A DNA stretch of 64,000 bases from the NCBI GenBank assembly GCA_003255025.1, contig QANY01009329.1, positions 384,866 through 448,865 on the forward strand, read 5' to 3'. Both the position numbers and the translations under genes were made by a program. The notes beneath the pieces are model-generated. The model was not told the DNA's origin, searched no databases, and saw only the letters and a program-made list of their open reading frames with translations. Of this stretch, positions 34,971 to 45,804 are shown in pieces. Positions within the stretch are counted from its first letter, which is position 1; each line of letters begins with the position of its first letter. Source of the stretch: Datisca glomerata (taxonomy: Eukaryota; Streptophyta; Magnoliopsida; Cucurbitales; Datiscaceae).

Positions 34971-36315
34971 ATATATATGTATATATAATTATTTAGTAAA
35001 TAAATTAATAATAAATTTTTATGTGTAAAATAAAATAATCTATAAAAAAACTTAATTTTATACATAATTGACATGAGCATGCTGTTTTTTTTACTCATAG
35101 ACTATTAATTACCATTTTTTATTTCTTTACTCAATACTAATCAAATAGCAAAAGAATGATCATGGATGGTAACTTATTTAAACAAGTGTCACTAAAAATA
35201 AATAAATAATTTTGTTTGGAATATAAATATAACATTTTTTATTTTGGACTACTTAGTTCACTAATTACCATTTTTCTTTTATTCTTTCATTGTTAGATTA
35301 TGGATGGTAACTAGTTTAAACAAGTGTCGCTAAAACAATCAATAAAACTTTCAAAATAAAATAATTTTTGTTTGGGATATAAATATACCATTTTTTATTT
35401 TGGATTACTTAGTTCACTAATTACCATTTTTCTTTTCTTCCTTCAATGCTAGGAATGATCATAAATGGTAACTCGTTCAAACAAGTGTCACAAAAATGAT
35501 GGTCAAAAATTAAAAAGAAAAGAAGAGAAGAGAAGACTTATAAGAACATAAAAAAATCAAAGCTTAAATATTTGAATAATCTTGTATAGAGATTTTACTC
35601 TCTATTTTATACATATTTATGTATGAGAAATTATCATAGGAGATTTTTTCATTAAATGTACACTTTCAACCCATTAAAGGGTTGAATACACATTGAGTTA
35701 ATTTTACACCCCTCAAAAGCTTTATCCTCATTCTTATTAATTGAGTTGATGACAAAAAAAATCTCATTATAAAACTTGTAGAGAAATAAACAATACATAA
35801 AATAAAACTTAAGATTAAGAGTAGGAGAAATGATAAAGAATGAGCAAACAAATTTATATATGAAAAATGAAATAAAGAAATATAAAATACATGAGTATGA
35901 AGAAGAGAGATGATTAATAAGAATGAACAAGATATATTGCAAGCTAAAATGCAAGAGATTTGAACTAGCTTAATAAAAAAATGAGAATATGGAAGATGAA
36001 TAGAAATGAAAAGTCTCATTCTTTCTCTTTTTCACTATTTTCTCAAGACGTCTCTTTCTCTCTCTAAAATTCCTTCTCTTTCTCACTCTCCAAATCTCTC
36101 ATTTCAAGTGAAGATCTCCCCTCTATTTATAGGTAAACTTAAGACTTCACTTTTTAATTTTAGTCTTTTTGTTCTTTTTTTAGTTCTTGGATAAATCTTC
36201 TTATTTTTAGGTATTGAACTATTTTTCAAATCATACACATGATCTTAGATTAGTATATGGACAAAAATTAATTTTATATTTTTAAATTTAGACCGGACAA
36301 AATACGGTATCTACA
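34971..36315 (-). repeat. Truncated 5' LTR of the Tat element (1345 bp)
   Basis: Aligns with 26838-28178, starting (minus) TGTAGATACCGTATTTTGTC. About 970 bp of the LTR's 3' end, the primer site and Gag are missing. The word CATATATATGTATATATAAT occurs both at 34926 and 34968, so the deletion may have occurred across an AT repeat. Frames of 100-117 codons here are LTR low-complexity sequence. Confidence 0.8.
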
Positions 36316-36404
36316 GTTTATAGCCACAAAGTTAATTTCGTGACTAAAAATGTCCTTTGGCGACCAACATTTTTGTTGGTCGTCAAAAACCTGATATTTT
36401 ACAC
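36316..36404. repeat. Possible CACTA subterminal remnant
   Basis: GGCGACCAACATTTTTGTTGGTCGTC is an inverted repeat of the style seen near CACTA ends. It could be the far side of the CACTA element whose TNPD remnant lies left of the Tat insertion. Confidence 0.35.
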
Positions 36405-37080
36405 AGAAAATGAAATGGGAGGGGCATAAAAAATTTTACCCACTGCCAAGCATTAAAGGACTAAGAAACCAAAACGAGTCTGCAAAATTACATTTAAAAA
36501 ATCGATGGGTTCGCTTTTCTACAGCCTCATTACAAAAGGAGCAGCTATTGTCAATTTTCATACCATTTTTCACTAAATTAGATTTGCAGGCAATAAAACT
36601 ATTTAAACACCTCTAGATAAAATCTTTCAGTTCAGGGGAAATTTATGACACCAAATATCAGCCCAAATCTCCTTATTCCTACCTTCACTGCTCATTTCTC
36701 CCCTTTATAATTACCAAGTATCTCGTTTCTTAGTAGTTTCATAGCAAGGTCATAGCCCGTCTTAACAGAATAAACACCATTTATGCTACAATGCCACCCG
36801 AAGAGGTCTTCACTCCCATATCTACTGAAATGGATGCATTTGATAGCCTCAACATCCACGGGAAGGAAAAAATCTGTAATTTATTGACATCCCAGCCTGA
36901 CCCATCTTCTGAGAGAAGGTCCCTAACAAAATAGACTCCTACCTTTTAGGCGAAATAAATCTAAATTTCCAAGGACGGGGAATCCAAGCATCCTCCTAAC
37001 GTTTTATCGAACTACCACTATCTACAAACCGTCTCAGCGCATAATAGAGGAGTTTCCTGCCTTCTAAGAGACTTCTCCAA
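36405..37080 (-). pseudogene. LINE C-terminal zf-RVT-like region
   Basis: Fragmentary coding in several frames: WADIWCHKFPLN near 36640-36670 and APFVMRL near 36540, reminiscent of the zf-RVT domain after plant LINE RTs. Many stops. Confidence 0.5.
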
Positions 37081-37082
37081 TC

Positions 37083-38440
37083 TCAAGATGGATGAGAACC
37101 AATGGAAGCCTCCAAAAAGTCACAATTCCTAAAATTCTTATTCTTTAGAAATTTAAAGAGTAAAGTATTAGGATTAACAACAAAATTCCAGCACTGTTTT
37201 GCAAGTAGAGCAAGTTTAAAGGCAGATAAGTCCTTAAAGCCTAAGCCTCCTTCCATTTTATTCCTAATTAACTTCTCCCACGAAGCCCAATGGATACCTA
37301 ACTTGAAGGCCGTAGAGTTCCACCGGTAACTTGCGAAGTGAGTGCATATTTTCTTACAAGTAGAAATAGGTACCTTGAAGCAAGACATGGTGTAGTTTGG
37401 AATTGAAAAGGCTACTGCTTTAATTAGAATCTCCCTCCCTGCTGGTGAAAGCAATTTTTCAGCCCAACACATGACTTTTTGCAGGACTCTTTCCATAATC
37501 TGATTAAAAATAACCTTTTGGAGAGCCTAAAATCAGCTTCAATGCCCCAATATTTCTTGAGAGATGTGGACAGATTCAGCCCAAAATATAGGTGGCTAGA
37601 GTGCTCGTAGCAATGTCAGAGCTGAAAACAATGAGGCTCTTTTGATAATTCACCATGTGACCATAAGCTCTCCCATAAACCTTCAAAATATCAAAAATAG
37701 CCTTAAGTTCAGAATCCTTTGCCTTACAGAAAAAGGGAATCGTCGGTGGAAAAAAGATGAGAAATAGAAAGCCCCTCTTAAAAGAATCTGAAGCCCGAGA
37801 TGAGCCTACTCTCACTGGCCTTAGAGAGTTATTTAGAAAGCACTTCAACACAAATTAAAAATAAAAAGTGAGATAGGGGTTGCCCTGTCTAGTGTCCTGA
37901 CTGGGTTTAAAAGTTTTACTATATACTCAGTTCATATCAATGCAGAAAGATACGTAAGAGATGCAAGTAAAGACCCGATTTCACCATTTGGAGGAAAATC
38001 CCAAACTCTTCATTGCTTGGATAAGAAAACTCCATTCAATTCTATCATAAGTTTTCGCTACATCAATTTTAATCGCTGCCTCTCCTACCATCCTTCTTTT
38101 TTAAAACGAAAAACATGCATAATTTTATGGGCTATCAGAATGTTATCCGTAATATTATAACTTGAGATAAAATGCACTTTGATTATCTCCGATAAATTTC
38201 CCCATAAATCCCTTCAGAAGATTGGTGAGAATCTTGGATATTATCTTATATGTTACATTACACAAGCTAATGGGTCTAAATTGAGACAAGTTCTTGAGGT
38301 TACGCTCCTTTGCGATAAGAATAATGGTGGTATAATTTAAATCGGGGAAAAAATTATATTGGAAGAAACTAAATACCAATGAAAAAACATCATCACGTAC
38401 TCTCATAATATTGCATAAAAAATGCCAACGTAAATCCATC
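37083..38440 (-). pseudogene. LINE reverse transcriptase
   Basis: 38155-38439 holds NYTTIILIAKERN, QFRPISLCNVTYKIISKIL and IGDNQSAF, the classic L1 RT blocks. The catalytic FADD-type box should lie near 37700-37760 but is not intact. 37083-37496 gives the thumb and following region (LSPAGREILIKAVAFSIPNY, FASYRWNS, MEGGLGFKDLSAFKLALLAKQ). Frameshifts and a deletion between the blocks. Confidence 0.85.
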
Positions 38441-39235
38441 CGGCCCAGAAACCTTATTGGGGTGCATGTCTCGGATTGTACCCATAATCTCCTATTCAGT
38501 TACATCTTTGTTCAACATCTCCACATCTATTGTTTCCAGCATATGAGAGAGAGCATTAAGGGCGGCTTCAATGGAACTAGGGGATGGGTTAGAAGACTTG
38601 AAGAGAGCTTGAACTTCCTGTCCTCATCAATGGTATCCAGCAGGATTGGTAAGTGATCTAATCCATGAGCTTTTAGATGGAAAAGCCTTGCATTCGGATA
38701 TAAATCAAGCCAACTATAACGGGCTAAACATCTATCCAATCTCTCTTTCCGTAGAGGCTCCTTGGTTTACACCTCCCTGATTCTCCAATGAACACATTAG
38801 ATCATTGAAATCCCCCATCACTACTGATGCCTCTTGACAAGAGTCTATATGACCTGAAAGAATCTCTAATTGAGACTACCAAACCATGTCTATAGTGCTT
38901 CAAATAAACCACAAACGAACTCCAAAAGGAAGCTCTAGTAACATCAAATACACTAGTTTCTAGATAGAACTCCGCATATTTAATTAGAGTGGCCATCAAA
39001 TCATCTACCCAAAAAATAACAAGTCCTCATTTAGATCCAGTTGGATCCACCGTAACACAACTCGATGCACCGAGCTTATGCTTCAAATTACTCACCATTT
39101 CAGCTATAACTTTTGTTTCTAGCAGAAAAATAAAATCCTGAGAATGAGTTTTAGAACGCATTCTCGATGAGCTAACTGTCAGGGGGCTCCCCACACCCTG
39201 ACAGTTCAATAACGTAGCTTTCATGGCGTACCTTG
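38441..39235 (-). pseudogene. LINE endonuclease (APE-type) remnant
   Basis: Begins near 39224 with MKATLLNCQGVGSPLTV and FIFLLETKV, the N-terminal strands with the Asn and Glu of APE-like endonucleases. Later pieces include WMDRCLARYSWLDLYP-like text at 38690-38740, then HLPILLD. Several stops. Confidence 0.75.
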
Positions 39236-40449
39236 GAGCCGCTTAGGGCCAGCTTCCTCTACCCTTTTAGCAACACCTTCATGAACATCCCCATCTCCTT
39301 GCTCTTTTTCATCTTCTAGAAGTTTTCTAATGTCTGAAGATCGTCATCTAATATCCCTCCTTCTTCCGTTTAAAACTAGGAAGGATGAAGTCTTGGTTGA
39401 CCCAAACTTGTGTAGGCGGCCCATTCTGAGAATTGGAGTTAACCTACACATAATTAATTGGAGAGTTGGACTAGTCACGTGGGGTTATTTTTCTTTTTAA
39501 CTTCTTAAGGGCCTTTTCTTTTTCTTGGAATTCAATGATAGTTGGGCCCAAACCAAATGGCTCATCCAGGCTTTCTTTATCTTTAGTGAAAGTCTTAAGC
39601 TTAGAATCTAGTAATCCTCCCTCATATTCACTTGTTCCCTTAACCTTCACACCCACCAGCCTAAAGAGGTCCAATTTACCCACATTCTTTTGGCTCGTCT
39701 TCTCCCTTAAAGAAACAAATACTTTAACAACAGAAGCTCCTGCCATGCTTGAGATATCCATTGAGATATTCCCCACCAACTCCTCAGATTTAGTCCCATC
39801 ACACCTAATATTATCACTTAATACATCTCCTTGAATATAGGCTTCAGGAATGGTCTCTCCTAGATTAGGTGAAGAAACTCATCTCTCATTGGCAGATCCC
39901 TGCAAATATGGAGAAAGGGTATGGCTATCCAAAAAAGGGCCAGACTTTGTTGAAGAATGCATGACAGTCGCAGACGAGTCCCGATTGGATTTTTTCGGCC
40001 ATCTTCCTCTACTCCGTCTAGAGCTTCTAGCAGAACCTCTCCCCATTCCTCTCCATGGATGATCACTGCCAACTTCCGTAATCCTGCCAATAAAGGCTCT
40101 AAGACTATCTCTATACTCCTCCTTTCTTGATCTTCCATCTCCAACAAGTTTGCGGGTTGAGTTGTTCCCAGGACACTCTCCTCTCTGATGAAAAATTCTT
40201 CCACATATGTTACAAAGTCTGGGAAGCCGTTCATATTTGAAGAAATACCAAAACTTCCTTCCATCAAAATTGACAGACGGCCCCCTCAACAAAGGCTTAG
40301 AAATGTTAACTTCCACTTTGAACCTTATAAAATGATTATGTTCAAATCCATATTTCGAGTAACTCTCTTCTGATTCAATAACCCTTCCTACCTTGTCGCC
40401 TATTGACTCTCCCACTTTCTTCCCTTTGCACTCAAGAGCGAGCTCATGG
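39236..40449 (-). pseudogene. LINE ORF1, C-terminal part
   Basis: 39879-40415 contains YERLPRLCNICGRIFHQRGEC, here read in parts (RLCNICG and HQRGEC): a CCHC zinc knuckle of the zf-CCHC_4 type found in plant LINE ORF1 proteins. Before it, FIRFKVEVNISKPLLRG. The rest is basic, Ser/Arg-rich. Downstream frames (39471-39779) are acidic and low-complexity. It continues the ORF1 start on the other side of copia A. Confidence 0.75.
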
Positions 40450-40768
40450 TGTAAACATTAAATGTTATGTTTTAGTGGGTTTTTTCAATTAGAAGTTACA
40501 ATTTAGATGTTATAATTTAGAAGTTACAATTTAGAAGTTACAATTTAGAAGTTAGTGGAAACATAAAAGGTCAAGAGTCTTTATAGATGAAAGGTTTGTA
40601 GATAAAAGGTCAAGGGGTGATAGATTTAATTTTTTTTCAGTTTTTTTGGCAAGAGTAGAGTCTATATAAAGGCCTTGTTGAGTTCATTGGAAAACACAAC
40701 TTAGAGGAATACAAAAGTTAAATATTTCAAGTGAGTTTTTAGTTTACTAGTGAGTTTTTCAGTTTACA
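40450..40768 (+). repeat. 5' LTR of copia A (319 bp)
   Basis: TGTAAACATT...AGTTTACA. It has lost TTGAA from the family start TGTTGAATAAACATT. It contains four tandem copies of a 14-bp unit (AGTTACAATTTAGA and variants) and TATATAAAGG (about 40663) as TATA box. Confidence 0.9.
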
Positions 40769-40771
40769 AAT

Positions 40772-40784
40772 TGGTATCAGAGCC
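40772..40784 (+). promoter_or_regulatory. Primer-binding site of copia A
   Basis: TGGTATCAGAGCC, an exact match to the plant initiator-Met tRNA complement, three bases after the LTR. Confidence 0.9.
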
Positions 40785-40785
40785 A

Positions 40786-41816
40786 ATGACGAATGTGACG
40801 GGTCAAATGCCGCTACCACGACTAACAAAGGCGAACTATGAGAACTAAAGTATTCAAATAAAATCTCTTCTCGGCTCTCAAGATGCATGGGAGGTGGTCG
40901 AAGAAGGTTTCGAAGAACCAACAAATACCACGGGATATACAGCGGCTCAAAACAAGGCGTTGAAAGAGGCGCGAGCGAAGGATAAGACAGCGTTATACAT
41001 GTTGTTCTGAGCCGTTGATGAGTCGGGCTTTGAGAAGATTGCCGGTGCAACTACTTGAAAAGAAGCATGGGAAATTTTAGCAAAAGTGTTCAAAGGAGCC
41101 GACCGAGTCAAGCAAGTGCGTCTCCAAACTCTTCGTGGTGAGTTGGAGAGCATGAAGATGAAGGAGTCGGAAAGTGTATCCGACTACATCACACCTGTAA
41201 AAGCCATGGTGAACCAACTCAATCGTAATGGCGAAGCGTTAACCGATGCGCGAGTTGTGGAAAAGATTTTAAGATCATTAACCGACAATTTTGAGAATGT
41301 TGTGTGCGCAATAGAAGAATCAAAGGACCTTACAACGCTCACAGTCGATGAGCTTGCCGGTTCTCTCGAGGCACACGAACAACGTAAGAAGAAAAAAAAG
41401 GAGGAGACACTCGAGCAAGCACTTCAAACCAAGGCGTCAATCAAAGACGAAAAGGTATTCTATTCTCAAAATTTCTGAGGTAGAGGTCATGGTCGTGAGG
41501 ACGCGGTCGATGAAGAGGCTGCCGGTCGAACTATTCCAACATCGAGTGCTACAAGTGTTACGAGTATGGTCACTATGCGAAGGATTGTAACTCCGACAAA
41601 TGTTATAATTATGGTAACGTGGGGCATTTTGCAAAAGATTGTCGAGCCGATAAAAAGGTGGAAGAAACAACCAACCTAGTCTTGGAAGACGAAAATGAAG
41701 GCCTTCTCTTGATGGCTCAAAATGAAGTCAACATCAACAATGACACTCTGTGGTACCTCAACTCGGGGGCAAGCAACCATATGTGCGGTCACGAGTACCT
41801 ATTCAAAGAGATGTAA
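40786..41816 (+). pseudogene. Copia A Gag and protease, broken
   Basis: Gag begins at 40786 (MTNVTGQMPLPRLTKANY) but is stopped by TAA at codon 24 and by TGA codons near 41008 and 41056. 41086-41478 reads on ([17 protein letters not shown]). It ends at TGA 41476-41478, which is also present in copia B. A 94-bp deletion just after it removes most of the Arg/Gly-rich region and shifts the frame. The second zinc knuckle is [14 protein letters not shown], with one Cys changed to Tyr. The protease reads [11 protein letters not shown], so the catalytic Asp is Asn, and a TAA follows at 41814. Confidence 0.9.
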
Positions 41817-41960
41817 AAGATTGATGATGGTCATGTGTCATTTGGAGATGCATCAAAGGTCGAGGTCAAAGGTCGAGGTACGATTTGTTACTTATAAAAG
41901 GATGGCTTAATAGGGTCAATCCAAGATGTTTATTACGTACCAGACCTCAAGACCAAGATT

Positions 41961-44745
41961 TTGAGTATGGGGCAACTCACGGAGAAAGGTTACTCGATAC
42001 TTTTAAAAGACCGAGTACTACACTTGAAGAACAAGCAAGGGCGTCTAGTTGCTCTAGTCGAGATGGGAAGAAATTGGATGTACAAACTAAATTTGAGAAG
42101 CGTGCGAGAAAAGTGTTTGCAAGTCAACGTAGAAGACAATGCGTCGATGTGGCATCTGCACTTTGGTCACCTACATCAAGGTGATCTAAAAGAGTTAGCA
42201 AAGAAGAACATGGTGCACGGGCTGCCGGACATGGACAATGAGGGCAGATTTTGTGAAGAATGTGTGCTTGGCAAGCAAGCGAGAACCTCGTTTCAAAAGA
42301 AGGCAGAATATCGAGCTAAACATACTCTCGAGTTGATTCATACCGACGTATGTGGCCCAATCGCCCCTGAATCTTTCAGTGGTAAAAGGTACTTCATTAC
42401 CTTTATCGATGATTTCTCACGGAAAACTTGGGTTTATTTTCTGAAAGAAAAATACGAGGCATTCGAGGTGTTCAAAAAGTTCAAAGTGATGGTGGAGAAG
42501 GCAGCTGGTAGACACATCAAAGCCGTACGATCCGATAGAGGTGGCGAGTATACTTCGACGGCTTTCATGGAGTATTGCGAGGAGCAAGGCATAAGGAGAT
42601 TTCTAACCGCACCATACTCTCCTCAACAAAACGGTGTGGCCGAGAGGAAGAACCGGACTATTCTCGACATGGTTCGATCAATGCTCAAGAGCAAGAAGAT
42701 GCCGAAGGAATTCTGGGCAGAAGCCGTGCAATGTTCCATCTATGTACAAAATCGATGTCCACATGTGAAGTTAGATGATCAAACACCACAAGAGGCATGG
42801 AGCGGACAAAAGCCGACAGTTTCTCATCTCAAAGTATTCGGTAGTGTGGCTTATGCACACGTACCGGATCAACGAAGAATGAAGCTCGAAGACAAAAGCA
42901 AAAGGTATATTTTTATTGGGTATGATGAGAAGACAAAAGGGTACAAGCTACTCGACCCGATAAGCAAGAAGGTGATGGTGAGTCGTGATGTGCGAGTAAA
43001 TGAAGCAAGCGAGTGGGACTGGAACAATTCGACGGAGGTTATCATCGACGTTGGAGAATCATCAGTCATTGCACCAACAAGTATACCAACAAACTCTGAA
43101 ACTACCGATGATGAAGATGAACCACAACAACCAAAAATGCGAAGTTTGCAAGATTTGTATGATGCGACAAATGAGGTACACCTTGTATGTCTTTTGGCAG
43201 ATGCTGAAAATATCAGCTTTGAAGAGGCGGTGCGAGACAAGAAGTGGCAAACTGCCATGAACGAGGAGATTAAGGCGATTGACCGCAACAACACATGGGA
43301 GCTAGCAGAATTGCCGAAAGGCAGTCAGCCTATTGGTGTGAAGTGGGTGTTCAAGAAAAAGATGAATGCTCAAGGTGAGATAGAACGGTACAAGGCGAGA
43401 CTTGTTGCGAAGGGATACAAGCAAAAGATAGGAATCGACTATGACGAGGTGTTTGCTCCTGTTGCAAGAATGGAGACAATCCGATTACTCATTTCACAAG
43501 CTGCTCAATTCAAATGGCAAATATTTCAAATGGATGTCAAGTCGGCATTCTTGAATGGTGTGCTCGAAGAAGATGTCTACATCGAACAACCACCCGGGTT
43601 CATGAAAATCGGAGAAGAGAAGAAGGTGCTAAAATTGAAGAAGGCGCTTTACGGGTTGAAGCAAGCACCGCGAGCATGGAATACACGTATCGATACATAT
43701 TTCAAGGAGAACGGGTTCAAGCAATGTCCCTACGAGCATGCCCTTTACGCAAAGAAGAATGGAGGTAACGTGTTATTTGTTGCTCTTTATGTCGATGACC
43801 TCATTTTTATGGGAAACAATGATGAGATGATAGAAGAGTTTAAGGGTACAATGACACGGGAATTTGAGATGACAGATTTGGGCTTGATGAAGTTTTTCCT
43901 TGGTTTGGAGGTTAGACAAGTAGAGACGGGTATTTTTGTATCACAGGAGACATATGCAAAAGAGATTTTGAAGAAGTACAAGATGGCAAATTGCAACCCG
44001 GTATCAACACCAATGGAACCAGGTGCAAAACTCTCGAAGTTCGATGGAGGAGAACTTGTCGATGCGAGTAGATACCGGAGTTTGGTAGGAAGCCTTCGCT
44101 ATCTCACATGCACAAGGCCGGATCTTTCATTAAGTGTCGGTATTATAAGTCGGTTCATGGAGGAGCCGGTTTATTCACATTGGAAGGCGGTGAAGCGAAT
44201 CCTACGGTACATCCAAGGAACGGTGTCACTCGGGTTGTTCTACTCGAAAGCAGAAGATTACAAGTTGGTTGGCTACTCCGACAGCGATTGGTGCGGAGAC
44301 ATAGACGATCGGAAAAGTACATCGGGATATGTGTTCTTTATGGGAGATATTGCATTTACTTGGCTTTCAAAGAAGCAACCGATCTTGACGCTCTCGACAT
44401 GTGAAGCTGAATATGTGGCAGCATCTTGGTGTGTATGTCATGCGATATAGCTTAGAAATTTGTTGAGCAAGATGGAGCTAAAGCAACTAGCTGCAACCGT
44501 GATTCAAGTTGACAACAAATCAGCAATTGAGTTGGCAAAGAATCCAGTGAACCATGAAAGAAGCAAACACATTGACGTTCGTTTTCACTTTATCTGAAAT
44601 CATGTGAAGGAAGGAAGTGTGGAATTGGTGCATGTGGCAAGTCAGGATCAAGTTGCGGATATCTTCACAAAACCGCTACCGAAAGTACTTCTCGACAAAT
44701 GCAAGAAAATGATTGGCATGACGGATGGTAGAAGCATTTAAGTTT
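41961..44745 (+). pseudogene. Copia A Pol: integrase, RT, RNase H
   Basis: An 829-codon frame (41961-44450) with the HHCC zinc finger (WHLHFGHLHQ to CEECVLGK), integrase residues HTDVCGP, RSDRGGEY and GVAERKNRT, and RT with QMDVKSAFLNG and LYVDDLIFMG. RNase H begins YSDSDWCGD and TLSTCEAEYVAAS. TAG replaces the Trp after CHAI at 44448-44450. The tail continues to about 44740 with another stop (FI then TGA). Very close to copia B Pol across the frame. Confidence 0.95.
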
Positions 44746-44757
44746 ATGGGGGAGTTT

Positions 44758-45038
44758 TGTTGAATAAACATTAAATGTTATGTTTTAGTGGGTTTTTTCA
44801 ATTAGAAGTTACAATTTAGAAGTTAGTGGAAACATAAAAGGTCAAGAATCTTTGTAGATGAAAGGTTTGTAGATGAAAGGCCAAGGGGTGATAGATTTAA
44901 TTATTTTTCAGTTTTTTTGGCAAGAGTATAGTCTATATAAAGGCCTTGTTGAGTTCATTGGAAAACACAACTTAGAGGAATACAAAAGTTAAATATTTTA
45001 AGTGAGTTTTTAGTTTACTAGTGAGTTTTTAGTTTACA
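44758..45038 (+). repeat. 3' LTR of copia A (281 bp)
   Basis: TGTTGAATAAACATT...AGTTTACA. Only one copy of the 14-bp unit that occurs four times in the 5' LTR. Confidence 0.9.
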
Positions 45039-45475
45039 GATGGATCTGAAGCCAAAAACCATTCATGAAAAATTCTTCACAATTCAGTGTCATGCCTGGT
45101 TGCCATCTTTTTTAACTACAAACAGATTCCCTTCAAATAGCCATTGTCTGTTCTCAATAACGAAGCTTAATTCCCTATTTTCTTTGAAAAAAATATGAAA
45201 CACGTTGTTCCCAACCTCAACGAAGCGAACTTCAGACTCCACGCTCCAAGCCTTTGACAAAGCTCTTCTAAGTGTGAAGAAGTCATACCTTCTATCCGAG
45301 AATAATCTTCCAAGAATGCTCAGCCTACTAGCTTCAACATTTCTCTAAGAAGCCTCCCTAGGAATCCCCACTTCACATATTTCCTCCTCCATTAAATTGC
45401 ACCAATCAAGGTGGTCGGCCAAGTCTTGGTCGATACCTTCTCTACTTGGATGTCCTAGTACTGCTTCTTCCATTC
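45039..45475 (-). pseudogene. LINE ORF1, N-terminal part (DUF4283-like)
   Basis: From the ATG near 45475 the minus strand reads MEEAVLGHPSREGIDQ, then LGRLFSDRRYDFFTLRRAL and EVRFVEVGNNVFHIFF, characteristic of the DUF4283 domain of plant LINE ORF1 proteins. It is cut by copia A at 45038 and resumes at 40449 (HELALECKGKKVGESIG). Stops occur near the cut. Confidence 0.8.
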
Positions 45476-45804
45476 TGGAAACCGTAGCTAAGAGAGACAA
45501 CTACTCTTGCTAAGAGAGGCAACTATGATTGGACAATAATTGTTTGCTCTTTTGATTGATAAGATGTTTCTGCTCGCGTATGATACTAGCTATAAGACTT
45601 GAAAATTGAAGAATTTTATTATGGTTTCACTTGCTTATTTTGTTCTATATCCATTTGGCAAGCTTACGTAATAAGATTACCATTGGCCCGCTATAAAAAA
45701 TTGCACATAAACTCGATCTTTTTGAAAGAATGGAAGGAAAGCTCGCTAACGTGGGACATAGCTTCTCTGTTGAAATATATATTTGTTAAAATAAATGTTT
45801 TTTG
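45476..45804. other. LINE 5' leader and flank
   Basis: No domain recognised. An 84-codon plus-strand frame (45599-45853) has no family motif and runs into the CACTA end, so it is not called. Confidence 0.4.

Larger units (their letters stand above)
25871..36315 (-). mobile_element. Ty3/gypsy element of the Tat (Ogre-like) lineage, decayed
   Basis: Minus-strand element with a 3' LTR at 25871-28178, a polypurine tract at 28180-28198 and Pol in the order protease, G-patch-like region, RT-RNase H, second RNase H, integrase, then a truncated 5' LTR at 34971-36315. The second (aRNase H-type) domain between RNase H and integrase, and the LTR start TGTAGATACNGTATTTT, are diagnostic of Tat elements. 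The N-terminal Gag part is missing. The flanks GCTAG and GTTTA do not match, so the ends have been rearranged. Confidence 0.85.
40450..45038 (+). mobile_element. Ty1/copia element A, inactivated
   Basis: 5' LTR 40450-40768, primer site 40772-40784, Gag-Pol, polypurine tract (ATGGGGGAG) and 3' LTR 44758-45038. The flanks CATGG and GATGG agree in four of five bases, consistent with an old target duplication. Same family as element B (50383-55041), on the opposite strand. Inactivated by several nonsense codons in Gag, a 94-bp deletion at the zinc-knuckle region, loss of the protease Asp and stops in RNase H. Confidence 0.95.
36405..45560 (-). mobile_element. L1-type LINE retrotransposon, split by copia A
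   Basis: Minus-strand non-LTR element: ORF1 (45475-45039, then 40449 to about 39235), endonuclease, reverse transcriptase and a zf-RVT-like tail to about 36405. Copia A interrupts ORF1. All parts are damaged. Borders, poly-A tail and target duplication are not resolved. Confidence 0.85.

Noticed and set aside
25866..36320. Target-site duplication for the Tat element
   Set aside because: GCTAG on the left and GTTTA on the right do not match, so I do not claim a simple insertion.
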